A stretch of DNA of 47,329 nucleotides from Planctomycetota bacterium (GTDB lineage: Bacteria > Planctomycetota > SZUA-567 > JAKLDR01), in NCBI GenBank assembly GCA_022703445.1, contig JAKLDR010000025.1, positions 1 through 47,329 of the forward strand, read 5' to 3'. The notes under the pieces are model-generated. The model did not search any database. It saw only the letters and a list, made by a program, of their open reading frames with translations, and was not told the origin of the DNA. Positions 1-8,518 of the stretch are shown here, piece after piece (the first letter of the stretch is position 1; the number at the start of each line of letters is the position of its first letter). The position numbers were made by a program, and so were the translations under genes.

Positions 1-644
1 TCCCGCAGCTGGCCTGGTACACGCCCTACGACGCGTCGCGCGGCTGGTACAACACGCCCCAGCGCAAGCTCCCGACCGAGCCGCCCTGGAGCCGGCCGTA
101 CCTCAACTTCTACCTCTACCAGTACGCCTCGGTCTTCAAGTTCGGGCCGGAGGGCGGCAGGCTCTTCGCCGGCAAGCTCTCCAAGGACGGCGAGGGCGCC
201 AAGCCCGAGGGTGTCCCGGCCGACGCCAAGGAGTACCGCAACGCCTACCTCAACCAGGCGGTCTGGCTCAGCGGCGCCAAGTGGGAGTATCGCGGTTTCG
301 GGATCTGCGCCAACCGCACCGAGAGCTGGGGCGACCCGGGCTGCTCCTGCATGAGCAGCCGCTTCGGCATCGACGAGCACGACCGGCTGTTCATCCCCGA
401 CGTCTTCCGCTTCTCCGTCGGAGTGGTCGACACCGCCGGCAACGAGATCACCCGGATTGGCGCCTACGGCAACGTGGACTCGGCCGGTCCCAAGAGCATG
501 ATCCCCGAGCCGGCCATCCCGTTGACCATGCCCAACGCGGTGGCTGTCGGCGGCGGCAAGGTCTACGTGGCCGACCGCAAGAGCCGGCGGATCGTGATCA
601 TCAATCTCAAGTACGCTGCGGAGGAGAGCTGCGAGGTAAAGTGA
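1..644 (+). CDS. NHL/SMP-30-like beta-propeller protein, C-terminal fragment
   Basis: The gene begins before the window. The open frame reads from base 3 (PQLAWYTPYDASRGWY) to a TGA at 642-644. The last 100 residues align by eye with the end of the next gene: both have a CxSSRF/CESPRF-like turn, then FGIDEHDRLF or FDVDGYGRSF, then DTxGNEI, YGNxDSAGPKS and a closing blade with a DRxSRRIV strand and AAEExxE(V/L). Such repeated G-x-x-Y-V-A-D strands are typical of NHL/SMP-30 propellers, which are usually secreted binding or lyase-like proteins. Substrate is unknown. It is 71 bases upstream of its paralogue on the same strand, so it is a tandem duplicate and probably co-transcribed. Confidence 0.8.
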   Translation, partial: PQLAWYTPYDASRGWYNTPQRKLPTEPPWSRPYLNFYLYQYASVFKFGPEGGRLFAGKLSKDGEGAKPEGVPADAKEYRNAYLNQAVWLSGAKWEYRGFGICANRTESWGDPGCSCMSSRFGIDEHDRLFIPDVFRFSVGVVDTAGNEITRIGAYGNVDSAGPKSMIPEPAIPLTMPNAVAVGGGKVYVADRKSRRIVIINLKYAAEESCEVK

Positions 645-645
645 A

Positions 646-690
646 CCGGTCCGACACATCCGACCGGTCCGACCGGTCGGACTGGTCAGA
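646..690 (+). repeat. Five-unit 9-bp tandem repeat with dyad symmetry
   Basis: Directly after the stop at 644 come five 9-base units: CCGGTCCGA, CACATCCGA, CCGGTCCGA, CCGGTCGGA, CTGGTCAGA. The last units are reverse-complement-like, so 659-690 is a dyad with two mismatches per 16-base arm, and 667-682 is a perfect 16-base palindrome (GTCCGACCGGTCGGAC). In RNA it would form a hairpin between the two propeller genes. Confidence 0.75.
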
Positions 691-715
691 CCCTACCTAA
701 GCGGGAGTTGAGACC

Positions 716-3232
716 ATGAAGTCAAGACTGACGATCGCCCTGCTGATGCTCTGTCCCGGGCTCATGGCCGGCGAGCCCTCGTTCGCCGCCAAGCCCGCTG
801 TCACCAAGGACGGACCCGGCGCGAAGATCAGCTTCGCGGCGGCGGCCGCCACCGACTGCGAGGTGGCGGTCCTGGACGCCAAGGGCAAGGTGGTCCGGCA
901 CCTGGCCGCTGGCGTGCTCGGGGACAAGGCCCCCGAGCCCCTCAAGCCGGGCCTGGCCCAGAAGCTCGACTGGGACGGCAATGACGACCTGGGCAAGCCC
1001 GCGGTGGGCGGACCTTTCAGGGTCCGCGTGGCGCTGGGGCTGCGTCCGAAGTTCGAGAAGATGATCGGGCACAGTCCGGGGGAACTGGGCAGCGTCCGGG
1101 CCATCGCGGTCGGCCCCAAGGGCGAGCTCTTCCTCTTCCACACCTCGATGGGCATCCACCCCGACGACGGGTCGCTCACTGGCACGGTCTTCGCCCGCGA
1201 CGGGAAGTACCTCCGCACCGTCTACCCCTGGCCCGCGAACCTGCCCGATGACAAGCTCAAGGGCGCCCGGCGCCTCAAGCTCGGCGACGGCGAGGCCGTG
1301 CCCTTCATCTGCCAGGGCGAGACCCGCTCGCTCCTGCCCGGCGCCGCGGAGATCGCCACCCAGCAGGCCGTGGCCACGGGCGACGGACGGGTGGCCTTCG
1401 TCGGCCACCAGGAGTGGGTGGGCACCACCCTGCGCTACAACCAGACGGGAACCAAGCAGCTGGTCATCCTTGGCGCCGACGGCAGCGTCCCGGAGAAGCC
1501 GCTCGGGACGGTCCTGGCCACCGGCTCGCACTGCGGCAGCTCGCTGGCCCTCTCGCCGGACGAGAAGACCCTCTTCGTCACCGGCATCCACACGCCCGGT
1601 CCCAAGAAGACCATCAAGGGCGCCCACGCGGTCTACAAGTTCGGCTGGGACGACAAGGAGCCCAAGGCGTTCATCGGCAGCCCCGACGAGGCCGGCGCCG
1701 GCGAGAAGGGTCTCAAGGAGCCGACCAGCGTGGCCGTGGACAAGGACGGCAACCTCTACGTGGCCGACAAGGGCAACGGCCGGGTGGCGGCCTTCAAGGC
1801 CGACGGCTCCTTCCTCGGCGAGATCAAGGTGGAGCGGCCCGAGCGCGTGGCGGTGCACCGCAAGACCGGCGCGATCTACGTGCTCTGCGGCGCTGACCTC
1901 AACGAGCTGCGCAAGTACGGATCCTGGAAGGACCAGGCGCCCGCCGCGACCGCCAAGCTGCCCTGCTTCAAGCACGCCAACTATACCGCGGTGCTGGCCG
2001 TGGACGACTCGGCCGATCCGGCGGTGGTCTGGGTGGCCACCAGCTCCGGCTGGGCGGGCTTCAAGTGCCTGCGCATCGAGGACAAGGGCGCGGCCTTCGG
2101 CGACCAGCAGAAGCTCGAAAGCCTCGACGGCATCGACGAGCCGGCCGCCTGGGGCGTTCTGGGCATGGCCCTGGACCGCAAGGGGCGGCGCCTGCTGGTC
2201 GGCGGCAGGAACTACGACCTGGCCTCCGGCAAGTGGGTCGAGGGCCTCGGCAAGAAGAACGACGGCAACAAGGGCGGGACCGGCTCGTTCGGCCTGGACG
2301 GCAACTTCTACACCCAGAGCTACCCGCAGACCCTGACCCGCTACGGGCCGGACCTGGCCGCCCTGCCCTTCGCCTCCGGCGAGAAGGGCGTGGCCAAGGG
2401 GCTGGGCGGCTCCACCCGGCTGCGCGGTCGGGGCGTCACCGCCGACCCGCTGGGCAACGTCTTCGCCCTCTGGCAGAAGGGCGGCGGCGACGAGAACGCC
2501 ACCTCGGGCGACGCCAACAACCTGGTGGTCCACGGCCCCGACGGCGCGATCAAGAACGACAAGCTGGTCGACAGCGCCATCCGCGGGCTCAACTCCCCGC
2601 GCCTGGACTACCGCGGGAACATCTACCTGGCGATCGGGGCCCGCCCCGAGGGCAAGAAGGTCCCGGCGGCCTTCGAGGGCCAGGACCTCGGCAAGATCTG
2701 GACCTACGGGATGAACTCCAACGAGCTGGCCTGGTACCAGCTGATGTACGGCTGCATCGTCAAGTTCGGCCCGGAGGGCGGCCAGATCGGCTCCGGCGGC
2801 GGCGCGCCGATGGAGTACGGCATCCTCGAGGGCAAGAGCGGCGGCAAGAAGACCGATATCAAGGGCGCCAAGTGGATCTGGTTCGGGGCCAGCCCGGTGC
2901 CCTCGTGGCGCCTGTCCTTCCCCGACACCTGTCTGTGCGAGAGCCCGCGCTTCGACGTCGACGGCTACGGGCGGAGCTTCTTCCCGGACGCGGCGCGCTT
3001 CCGCTGCGGCGTGCTCGACACCGGCGGCAACGAGATCGGCTTCTTCGGGGCCTACGGCAACCTGGACTCGGCGGGCCCCAAGAGCGCCGTGCCGACGCCG
3101 GAGATCCCCATGCTCTGGCCCTACATGGTCGAGGCCGATGACGGCATGGTCTACATAGGCGACCGGCTCAGCCGGCGGATCGTGGCGGTCCGGCTTGACC
3201 ACGCGGCGGAGGAGACCCTCGAGTTACGATAG
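716..3232 (+). CDS. Secreted NHL/SMP-30-like beta-propeller protein (838 aa)
   Basis: The product starts with a Sec signal (MKSRLTIALLMLCPGLMAG, likely cleaved near residue 24), so it should be exported. Residues about 30-110 look like a beta-sandwich segment (CEVAVLDAKGKVVRHLAAGVLG, similar to FlgD-Ig-like modules). After that, repeated propeller strands are visible: VAVDKDGNLYVADKGNGRVAAF (about residues 339-360), LGMALDRKGRRLLVGG, LDYRGNIYLAIG, FDVDGYGRSFFPD and MVYIGDRLSRRIVAV. These are NHL-type blades. No catalytic motif is recognised, so ligand and reaction are unknown; a carbohydrate-related role is inferred from the nearby PL26/GH51 locus. The ATG at 716 follows GGGAG with 8-base spacing. 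The upstream gene is a paralogue. Confidence 0.85.
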   Translation: MKSRLTIALLMLCPGLMAGEPSFAAKPAVTKDGPGAKISFAAAAATDCEVAVLDAKGKVVRHLAAGVLGDKAPEPLKPGLAQKLDWDGNDDLGKPAVGGPFRVRVALGLRPKFEKMIGHSPGELGSVRAIAVGPKGELFLFHTSMGIHPDDGSLTGTVFARDGKYLRTVYPWPANLPDDKLKGARRLKLGDGEAVPFICQGETRSLLPGAAEIATQQAVATGDGRVAFVGHQEWVGTTLRYNQTGTKQLVILGADGSVPEKPLGTVLATGSHCGSSLALSPDEKTLFVTGIHTPGPKKTIKGAHAVYKFGWDDKEPKAFIGSPDEAGAGEKGLKEPTSVAVDKDGNLYVADKGNGRVAAFKADGSFLGEIKVERPERVAVHRKTGAIYVLCGADLNELRKYGSWKDQAPAATAKLPCFKHANYTAVLAVDDSADPAVVWVATSSGWAGFKCLRIEDKGAAFGDQQKLESLDGIDEPAAWGVLGMALDRKGRRLLVGGRNYDLASGKWVEGLGKKNDGNKGGTGSFGLDGNFYTQSYPQTLTRYGPDLAALPFASGEKGVAKGLGGSTRLRGRGVTADPLGNVFALWQKGGGDENATSGDANNLVVHGPDGAIKNDKLVDSAIRGLNSPRLDYRGNIYLAIGARPEGKKVPAAFEGQDLGKIWTYGMNSNELAWYQLMYGCIVKFGPEGGQIGSGGGAPMEYGILEGKSGGKKTDIKGAKWIWFGASPVPSWRLSFPDTCLCESPRFDVDGYGRSFFPDAARFRCGVLDTGGNEIGFFGAYGNLDSAGPKSAVPTPEIPMLWPYMVEADDGMVYIGDRLSRRIVAVRLDHAAEETLELR

Positions 3233-3260
3233 CCGCGGGAGGAGAGGTAATCTCCAGCCG

Positions 3261-3345
3261 CAAGAAGTCACAAGAGGCGCAAGGGAGGCACAAGAGCGGG
3301 GGCTCAAGCGCTGTCTTTGCGCCTCTCGCGCCTTTTTGCGGCAAA
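3261..3345 (+). repeat. Period-10 short repeat, forward arm and reverse arm
   Basis: Decamer-like units (CAAGAAGTCA, CAAGAGGCGC, AAGGGAGGCA, CAAGAGCGGG) run 3261-3300. Reverse-complement-type units (TTTGCGCCTC, TCGCGCCTTT, TTGCGGCAAA) run 3316-3345. Arms 3273-3282 and 3317-3326 are a perfect 10-bp inverted repeat, and the second arm runs into a T-tract at 3333-3337. It follows the propeller gene and could end its transcript. Confidence 0.6.
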
Positions 3346-3351
3346 ACGTCG

Positions 3352-3380
3352 TTCTCGTCGTCGTCGTCGCTGCGTATAAT
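3352..3380 (+). promoter_or_regulatory. Sigma-70-type promoter with perfect -10
   Basis: TATAAT lies at 3375-3380, with a weak TTCTCG at 3352-3357 and a 17-base spacer. The start of transcription would be about 3387, only a base or two before the ATG at 3389, so the transcript is predicted to be leaderless. No Shine-Dalgarno sequence precedes that ATG. Confidence 0.55.
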
Positions 3381-3388
3381 GCCGCGCC

Positions 3389-4402
3389 ATGAGCGCTGAA
3401 TCCTGCGGTTGCGCCGGCGCCCCCGCCCCCGGAAGCGGCCCCTCATCCACCCCGCCCACCCAGCCCACGGACGCGGCCGGGCCGCGAACCATCGGCGCGC
3501 GGCTGGCCGGCTGCCTGCGCTCCGGGGCTCTGGCCGGCGGCAAGCAGGCGCTGTGGCTGCTGGCCTTCATGATCCCGATCTCGCTGGGGGTCAGGCTCCT
3601 GGCCATGAGCGGGGCGCTCCAGTGGCTGGCCGACAGGGTGGCACCGGCGCTGTCCGTCATGGGCATCCCCGGCGAGACCGCCGTGGCCCTGGTGAGCGCG
3701 GCGCTGCTCAACATCTATTCCGGGATAGCCGCGCTCGGCTCCATGACGCTCACCGGCCGGGAGGTGACCATCCTGGCCTTCTTCATGCTCAGCTTCCACA
3801 ACCTGCCCATCGAGGTCGCCGTGCAGCGCCGCGCGGGCTCGTCGGCCTGGAAGATCCTGGTCCTGCGCCTGGCGACGGCGCTGGCCGGAGCGCTGCTGCT
3901 CAACCTGGTCATGCCGGCCGGCGGCGAGGCCGCCCCCGACCGGGCCCTCAAGGCGCCGACCTCCTGGCTGGAGGACACCGCCTGGCTGGTCGGCAAGGTG
4001 CTGGTGCTGGTGGCCGCTCTGATGATTCTCCAGAAGGTCCTGGTCGAGTTCGGCATCGCCCGCTACCTGGCCCGGCTGCTCTCTCCGGTGCTCCTGGTCC
4101 TGGGCCTGCCGCGCAGCACCGCCTTCCTGTGGATCGCCATGAACACCCTGGGCCTGGCCTACGGCGCGGGCGTGCTGATCGAGGAGGTCCAGTCCGGGCA
4201 GCTTCCTAAGGAGGACGTCGAGCTGCTCAACCGCTCGGCCGCCGTGTGCCATTCGCTGCTGGAGGACACCCTGCTCTTCGTGGCCATCGGCGCCTGGGCG
4301 GTCTGGATCATCGTGCCGCGGCTGGTCCTGGCCGCGGCGGTCGTCTGGGGAACGCGCGCCTGGCGGAGGCTTCAGCGCCGGCCCGCCGCGGCGGGCGGCT
4401 GA
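3389..4402 (+). CDS. Two-Gate (nucleoside-recognition domain) inner-membrane protein
   Basis: A 337-residue polytopic protein. The N-terminal 45 residues are Cys/Pro/Ser-rich and soluble (MSAESCGCAGAPAPGSGPSS). Two halves of Gate-domain type follow. The first (about 50-180) contains a helix LLNIYSGIAALGSMTLTG and FFMLSFHNLPIE. The second (about 195-320) contains LWIAMNTLGLAYGAGVLIEE and NRSAAVCHSLLEDTLLF. Paired Gate domains occur in SpmA/SpmB, FeoB and nucleoside transporters; proteins of this free-standing type are annotated only as nucleoside-recognition membrane proteins, so the substrate is unknown. The start is chosen as the first ATG after TATAAT; the next in-frame ATG is in the first helix and would lose the Cys-rich head. 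Confidence 0.75.
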   Translation: MSAESCGCAGAPAPGSGPSSTPPTQPTDAAGPRTIGARLAGCLRSGALAGGKQALWLLAFMIPISLGVRLLAMSGALQWLADRVAPALSVMGIPGETAVALVSAALLNIYSGIAALGSMTLTGREVTILAFFMLSFHNLPIEVAVQRRAGSSAWKILVLRLATALAGALLLNLVMPAGGEAAPDRALKAPTSWLEDTAWLVGKVLVLVAALMILQKVLVEFGIARYLARLLSPVLLVLGLPRSTAFLWIAMNTLGLAYGAGVLIEEVQSGQLPKEDVELLNRSAAVCHSLLEDTLLFVAIGAWAVWIIVPRLVLAAAVVWGTRAWRRLQRRPAAAGG

Positions 4403-4410
4403 GGCCCCGG

Positions 4411-4491
4411 TCACCGGCCGGCGGGGTCGATCCCGGCCAGGAAGACCAGCAGGCAGATCAGTCCGAGAAGCATCAGGGCCATCTCCGGCAT
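4411..4491 (-). CDS. Possible 26-residue membrane peptide (weak)
   Basis: On the minus strand an ATG at 4491 opens a 26-codon frame ending at TGA 4411-4413. It reads MPEMALMLLGLICLLVFLAG and then IDPAGR, a clean single transmembrane helix. There is no convincing Shine-Dalgarno sequence before it and it faces the Gate-protein gene, so it may be chance in GC-rich DNA. It is listed because its size and hydrophobicity resemble known tiny membrane subunits. Confidence 0.25.
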   Translation of the reverse strand: MPEMALMLLGLICLLVFLAGIDPAGR

Positions 4492-4585
4492 GTGAGGGAA
4501 GACTGCGGCCCAAGGACGTTCGGAGCGTTCGGACTATTCGCCTTCGAAGGCCAAGCCCGACGCTTCCGCTCCTCCGACTTTTTTC

Positions 4586-4614
4586 TTGCGGCGCGGCCGG
4601 ATTTTGGCTAGACT
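4586..4614 (+). promoter_or_regulatory. Sigma-70-type promoter for the 29-aa membrane protein
   Basis: TTGCGG at 4586-4591 and TAGACT at 4609-4614 are separated by 17 bases. The predicted transcript would start near 4621 and has about 43 bases before the ATG at 4664. The local AT-rich stretch (ATTTTGG) in this GC-rich DNA supports it. Confidence 0.55.
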
Positions 4615-4663
4615 AGGAGTGTTCAACCGGCCTTGTGGGGGCCCTTTTAGGGAGGGTTAAGAC

Positions 4664-4753
4664 ATGACGATGTGGTTCGTGCTTGCCGGCGCCTGCGCGC
4701 TCCTGCTCGTGGTGGCCTTGATTCTCAAGAAGAAGCAGGGCGGCCAGAGCTGA
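4664..4753 (+). CDS. 29-residue single-pass membrane protein
   Basis: The frame ATG 4664 to TGA 4751-4753 encodes a hydrophobic helix (MTMWFVLAGACALLLVVALI) followed by the tail LKKKQGGQS. The helix followed by three lysines predicts a cytoplasmic C-terminus by the positive-inside rule. GGAGGG ends 7 bases before the ATG, one of the best Shine-Dalgarno matches in the window. The gene has its own promoter upstream and a strong hairpin terminator 28 bases downstream, so it looks like a complete independent transcription unit. The family is not recognised; small proteins of this shape often regulate or stabilise membrane complexes, but no partner can be named. Confidence 0.65.
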   Translation: MTMWFVLAGACALLLVVALILKKKQGGQS

Positions 4754-4780
4754 CGGCCGCGTCAGCCGGCCAATGGCATA

Positions 4781-4806
4781 CGGGGGCGCCGCTTGCGGCG
4801 CCCCCG
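4781..4806. terminator. Bidirectional hairpin terminator between convergent genes
   Basis: A perfect 11-bp stem (CGGGGGCGCCG with CGGCGCCCCCG) closes a 4-base loop CTTG. It lies between the 29-aa membrane gene (plus) and the end of the alanine-rich repeat gene (minus, stop at 4823), so it can serve both. Only a short T-rich tail (TCCTTT) follows on the plus strand. Confidence 0.7.
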
Positions 4807-4822
4807 TCCTTTGGAGTGCGGA

Positions 4823-7800
4823 TCAGGTGATGTGGGTGTCGGTGACCGGCGGCCTGCCGCCGAGGTGCTTCCTGACTTCCTTGGGTATGACCTCCGAGTG
4901 CAGGTAGTCGAGGATGATTCGGAAGCGCTCGTCCAGGATCTCCGTGAAGGCGCCGCTCTTGACGACCTCAACGGCCATGCTGCCGGAGATGGCCTTCTTG
5001 ACGGCAGCCTCGACCGTTCGGCTGTCGACGGCCACCTGGCCGGCAGCCGCCGGCGCCGCCGCAGCGGCGGGCTGACGCTTGAGCTTGCCTATCTCCTGGG
5101 CCATGTCGGTCAGTTCGCCCTCCAGGGCGCTGAGCACCTCCTGAATGGCTTTGATGTCCGCAGCCGGCGCGGCCGGGCCAGCCTGAGGCTTGTTGCCCTG
5201 GGCGCCGGCCGCCTCGACGCGTTCATGCAGCTTCCCCAGATCTCCGCGCAGGGCGGCCAGGTCGTCCTGCCGGGCCAGAGCCAGGCCGGCCAGGGCCTCC
5301 TCCACGCGGCGGCTGACGATCAACGGCATGGCCTCCTCGACCTGTCGGGTGATCTTCTCGGCGATCCGGCCCGGGGCTAGCTGGGCGGCGGCGGCCTTCT
5401 CGACCTGCTGGGCGACGGCGTCCTGGATGAGTCCGCCCAGGCGCGCGGTGAACTCCGGAGAGGCAACCTGGTCGGACACGGCCGCCCGGGCCGCGTCGGC
5501 CGCCGGCTCGCAGGACAACTCGGCCAGCCGCGACGCGACCGCCGGAGACCCCAGGCGCTCGGTCAGGCCGGAGTCCAGCTGCTGGGCCACCGTCTCGGAC
5601 GCCGCCTTCTGGGCGAGGCCGAGAACCCTGTCTATCAGGGGCGTGGAGGCCAGGTAGTCGGCCAGGCCCTTGTCGATGCGGGGGCCGAGCTCCTTCTCGA
5701 GGGTCTCCGTCAGACAGGCTGCAAGCCTGTCCGATGAGCCCAGGTCCTGCAGGCCCTTGGCCACGCAGCGCTCCACGGCCTCGGAGGTCATGGCGCCCAT
5801 CTGGTCGGCGAAGGCTTCCGAATCCAGGGCCTGGGAAAGTTCCTGTGCCGCGGCCGCCGCGGCCATGCCTTGGAGGCGGGCGGCGGTTGTGGCCGAGGAA
5901 AGCTCGCCCACCACGGCGGGCGCGACCTGTTCGGCGGTGGCGCGCTCGGCCTCCTTGCGGACGGCCTCGGCGAGGCCCGCTTCGATGCCGGCCAGGCGCT
6001 CGGAAATGGCGCGGCCGATCTCCGCCTCGATCCGCCCGCGGGCTTCCTCGACGGCCGGGCCGAGCCGATCCGCCACCGCCGCGGAGACCAGCTCGCCGGT
6101 CCGGGCTACCTGCGCGGAGAGAAGCTCGACCTCGGCCAGCGCCGGGGACACCTTGTCGGCCACGACCCCGGTCGCGGCCTCGGCCACGCGCCTGGCCAGT
6201 TCCTCGGACTTGCCGAACTGGGCAACCGCCTCGGCGGCGGCCTGGCGGGCGGTCTCGGCGGCCTCCTCCGGGGTGACGGTCTGCAGGCCCCTGGCGGCGG
6301 CCTGGGCGGCCTCATCGGCCAGGGCGGACAGCTTCGCCCGGACGGCTGGCGAATCGGCCATGCCGGACAGGAGCTCGCCGGCGACCTCCCGGGCGATCCC
6401 GGCGGCGTCGTCGCGGTTCAGCCCCGGGTGCGCGGCCAGGACTTCCTCGGCGGCGCGGCGGGCGGCATCGGCGCTCTCCAGGGGGTTGACCGTGGGCAGG
6501 CCGGACACGGCCGATGCCGCGGCCCGGGCTGCGATCTCTTCGACCTCGCTGCGGGTCGGGGCTGGTCGGGCGGCCAGGGCTTCGGCCGCGGCTGCCGCCG
6601 CAATCTCCTCGACATCCCGACGCGTCAGTTGGGGAACGCCGGCCACAGCCTCCGCAGCCGCCGCGGCGGCGATCTCCCCGACGTCGGCTCGCGTCGGCAG
6701 CTGGGCAGCGGCCAGCGCCTCGGCAGCGGCCCTGGCTGCCGTCTCTTCAACCTCACTCCGGGAGAGCTCAGGGCGCCGGGCCAGGGCCGCCTCCGCCGCG
6801 CGCGAGGCCACGGCCTCGATCTCGCCGGCCGCGGGCGACGCGGGCAGGCCTCGGGCCGCCTCGGCAGCGGCCTCCGCGGCGATCCGTTCCACCTCGGCCC
6901 GCGCCAGCGGCTGGGCGTTGGCCAGAGCTTCGGCCGCAGCGTCCGCGGCGATCTTCCCGGCCTCCTCGCGCGTGAGCGGCTGGGACTTCGCCAGGGTCTC
7001 CGCGGCAGCCTTTGCGGCAATTTCCTCTGCCTCGCGGCGGGTCAGCGCCGGACGGGCGGCCAGAGCTTCGCCGGCCGTCCGCGCCGCGACCGCGGCCATC
7101 TTCAGCTCGAGCTCGGCGGGCGCAAGTGGTTTGGGCAGCCGGCCCACCGCCTCGGCAACGGTCTTGGACGCGATTTCCGCGGCCTCGTCGCGGGAGAGCG
7201 CCGGCCGGCGGCCAACGGCTTCGGCAACGAGCTTCTCGGCCTCCGCGCGCGTCAGCAGCTGCGCCTTGGCCATGGCCCCGGCGGCCGCCGTGACGGCAAT
7301 CTCCTCGGCTTCGCGGCGGGTCAGGGCGGGTCGGGCGGAAAACGCCTCGTCGATGGTCCGCGAGGCCAGCGCTGCCATCTTGGCCTCGATCTCGGCCAGC
7401 GCCGGGGCTTTGGGCAGCTGGCTGACCGCCTCGGCGGCTGCCCTGGCGGCGATCTCCTCGGCCTCGCGGCGGGTCAGGGCCGGATGGGCGGACAGCGCCT
7501 CATCGGCCACCCTTCCGGCGATGTCCTCGACGTCCTCGCGGGTGAGGGCCGGGCGGCCGGCCAGGGCGTCTTCCACGGTGCGGGTGGCCAGTTCGGCCAG
7601 CTTCTCGTCGGTCTCCTCGGGGGCCGGCAGGTCCTGCAGGGCCTTGGCGGCGGCGGCCAAAGCGATCTCCTCCGCCTCGCGGCGGGAGACCGGCTCGCGC
7701 TTGGCGAAAGCCTGGTCGACTATGCGGCGGGCGGCGTCGGCGGCCTCGGCCGGCGACAGGCGCGGCAGTGGCGCCACAGCGGCGGCCGCCGCCCGGGCTG

Positions 7801-8518
7801 CGGCCGTCTCAACCTCGGCCAGAGTGATGGGCGGCTCGGTGGGCAGCAACCCGCGGGCGGTTTCGGCAACCGCGGTGGAGAACTCCCGGCTGCCCAGCGC
7901 ATCGGCCGCGGCGCGGCGGGCCAGTTCCCGGACCCGGTCCTCGTCGGGCAGACCGGCCAGCGCGTCGGTGACCGCCGAACTTATCCTCTGGGCGAGCTCC
8001 CGCCCCTCGAGCAGTCGGTCCAGGCGGCCGTCGAGGTCCATGGTCTCGGCCAGCTCCCGGCAGGCCAGTTCCGCCTCAGCCCGGCCGAGTTCGCGGATGA
8101 GCTTCTCGATCCTCCGGCGGTCGTGTTCCAGCGCGGAGGCAGCGGCCTCGCCGGCCAGCTCTCTGATGTGCGCGGCCAGCTTGCGGCCGGCCAGGAACTG
8201 GTCCAGCTGGCCGCGGACCTCGGTGGCCATGGTCGAGCGCAGGTCGGGGAGCCGGGCTTCGCCGCCGGCTGCCCTGGCCGGGGCCGCACCGCCTATCGCG
8301 GACTTGACGAAGCGCTTGAGCGCGTTGCCGGCCACGATGGCCTCTTCGGCCAGGACCTCGGCCTCGTGGTGGTTGCCGTCGGCCAGCTGAACCTCGGCAG
8401 CCTTGAGCCGGCGCCGGAGGTCGGAGACGTCCAGGCCGATCGCCTCCAGCGCCGTGGCCATCTGGCCGGCCCGGGCGATCATGTTCTCGGCGGCGGCTTT
8501 GTCCTGCTGTTCGGCCAT
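4823..8518 (-). CDS. Alanine-rich helical repeat protein (1231 aa, ~21 x 23-residue repeats)
   Basis: The family is not recognised. No signal peptide or membrane segment is seen, so it is probably cytoplasmic. Residues 1-75 form a charged helical head (ALEAIGLDVSDLRRRLKAAE), then a helical region to about 230. Residues 231-718 are about 21 tandem units near the consensus LTRxEAEEIAAxAAAEALAxxP, each 23 residues, with prolines marking unit ends. A larger pattern of three or four units is also visible: an LPK/LPA-x-AEIExKMAALA type unit returns near 297, 368, 461 and 558. Residues 720-1080 are long Ala/Glu-rich helices, and a non-repetitive C-terminal domain (about 1140-1231, with GAFTEILDERFRIILDYLHS) ends it. 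ATG 8518 follows GGTGGA by 6 bases. It is 138 bases downstream of a coiled-coil gene on the same strand, which suggests the two proteins act together, for example as a scaffold or filament; that is inference. Confidence 0.8.
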   Translation of the reverse strand: MAEQQDKAAAENMIARAGQMATALEAIGLDVSDLRRRLKAAEVQLADGNHHEAEVLAEEAIVAGNALKRFVKSAIGGAAPARAAGGEARLPDLRSTMATEVRGQLDQFLAGRKLAAHIRELAGEAAASALEHDRRRIEKLIRELGRAEAELACRELAETMDLDGRLDRLLEGRELAQRISSAVTDALAGLPDEDRVRELARRAAADALGSREFSTAVAETARGLLPTEPPITLAEVETAAARAAAAAVAPLPRLSPAEAADAARRIVDQAFAKREPVSRREAEEIALAAAAKALQDLPAPEETDEKLAELATRTVEDALAGRPALTREDVEDIAGRVADEALSAHPALTRREAEEIAARAAAEAVSQLPKAPALAEIEAKMAALASRTIDEAFSARPALTRREAEEIAVTAAAGAMAKAQLLTRAEAEKLVAEAVGRRPALSRDEAAEIASKTVAEAVGRLPKPLAPAELELKMAAVAARTAGEALAARPALTRREAEEIAAKAAAETLAKSQPLTREEAGKIAADAAAEALANAQPLARAEVERIAAEAAAEAARGLPASPAAGEIEAVASRAAEAALARRPELSRSEVEETAARAAAEALAAAQLPTRADVGEIAAAAAAEAVAGVPQLTRRDVEEIAAAAAAEALAARPAPTRSEVEEIAARAAASAVSGLPTVNPLESADAARRAAEEVLAAHPGLNRDDAAGIAREVAGELLSGMADSPAVRAKLSALADEAAQAAARGLQTVTPEEAAETARQAAAEAVAQFGKSEELARRVAEAATGVVADKVSPALAEVELLSAQVARTGELVSAAVADRLGPAVEEARGRIEAEIGRAISERLAGIEAGLAEAVRKEAERATAEQVAPAVVGELSSATTAARLQGMAAAAAAQELSQALDSEAFADQMGAMTSEAVERCVAKGLQDLGSSDRLAACLTETLEKELGPRIDKGLADYLASTPLIDRVLGLAQKAASETVAQQLDSGLTERLGSPAVASRLAELSCEPAADAARAAVSDQVASPEFTARLGGLIQDAVAQQVEKAAAAQLAPGRIAEKITRQVEEAMPLIVSRRVEEALAGLALARQDDLAALRGDLGKLHERVEAAGAQGNKPQAGPAAPAADIKAIQEVLSALEGELTDMAQEIGKLKRQPAAAAAPAAAGQVAVDSRTVEAAVKKAISGSMAVEVVKSGAFTEILDERFRIILDYLHSEVIPKEVRKHLGGRPPVTDTHIT

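Noticed and set aside
722..3202. 826-codon minus-strand frame antisense to the propeller gene
   Set aside because: Low-complexity Val/Ala/Gly/Arg composition with no motif; the plus frame has a signal peptide and NHL strands shared with a paralogue.
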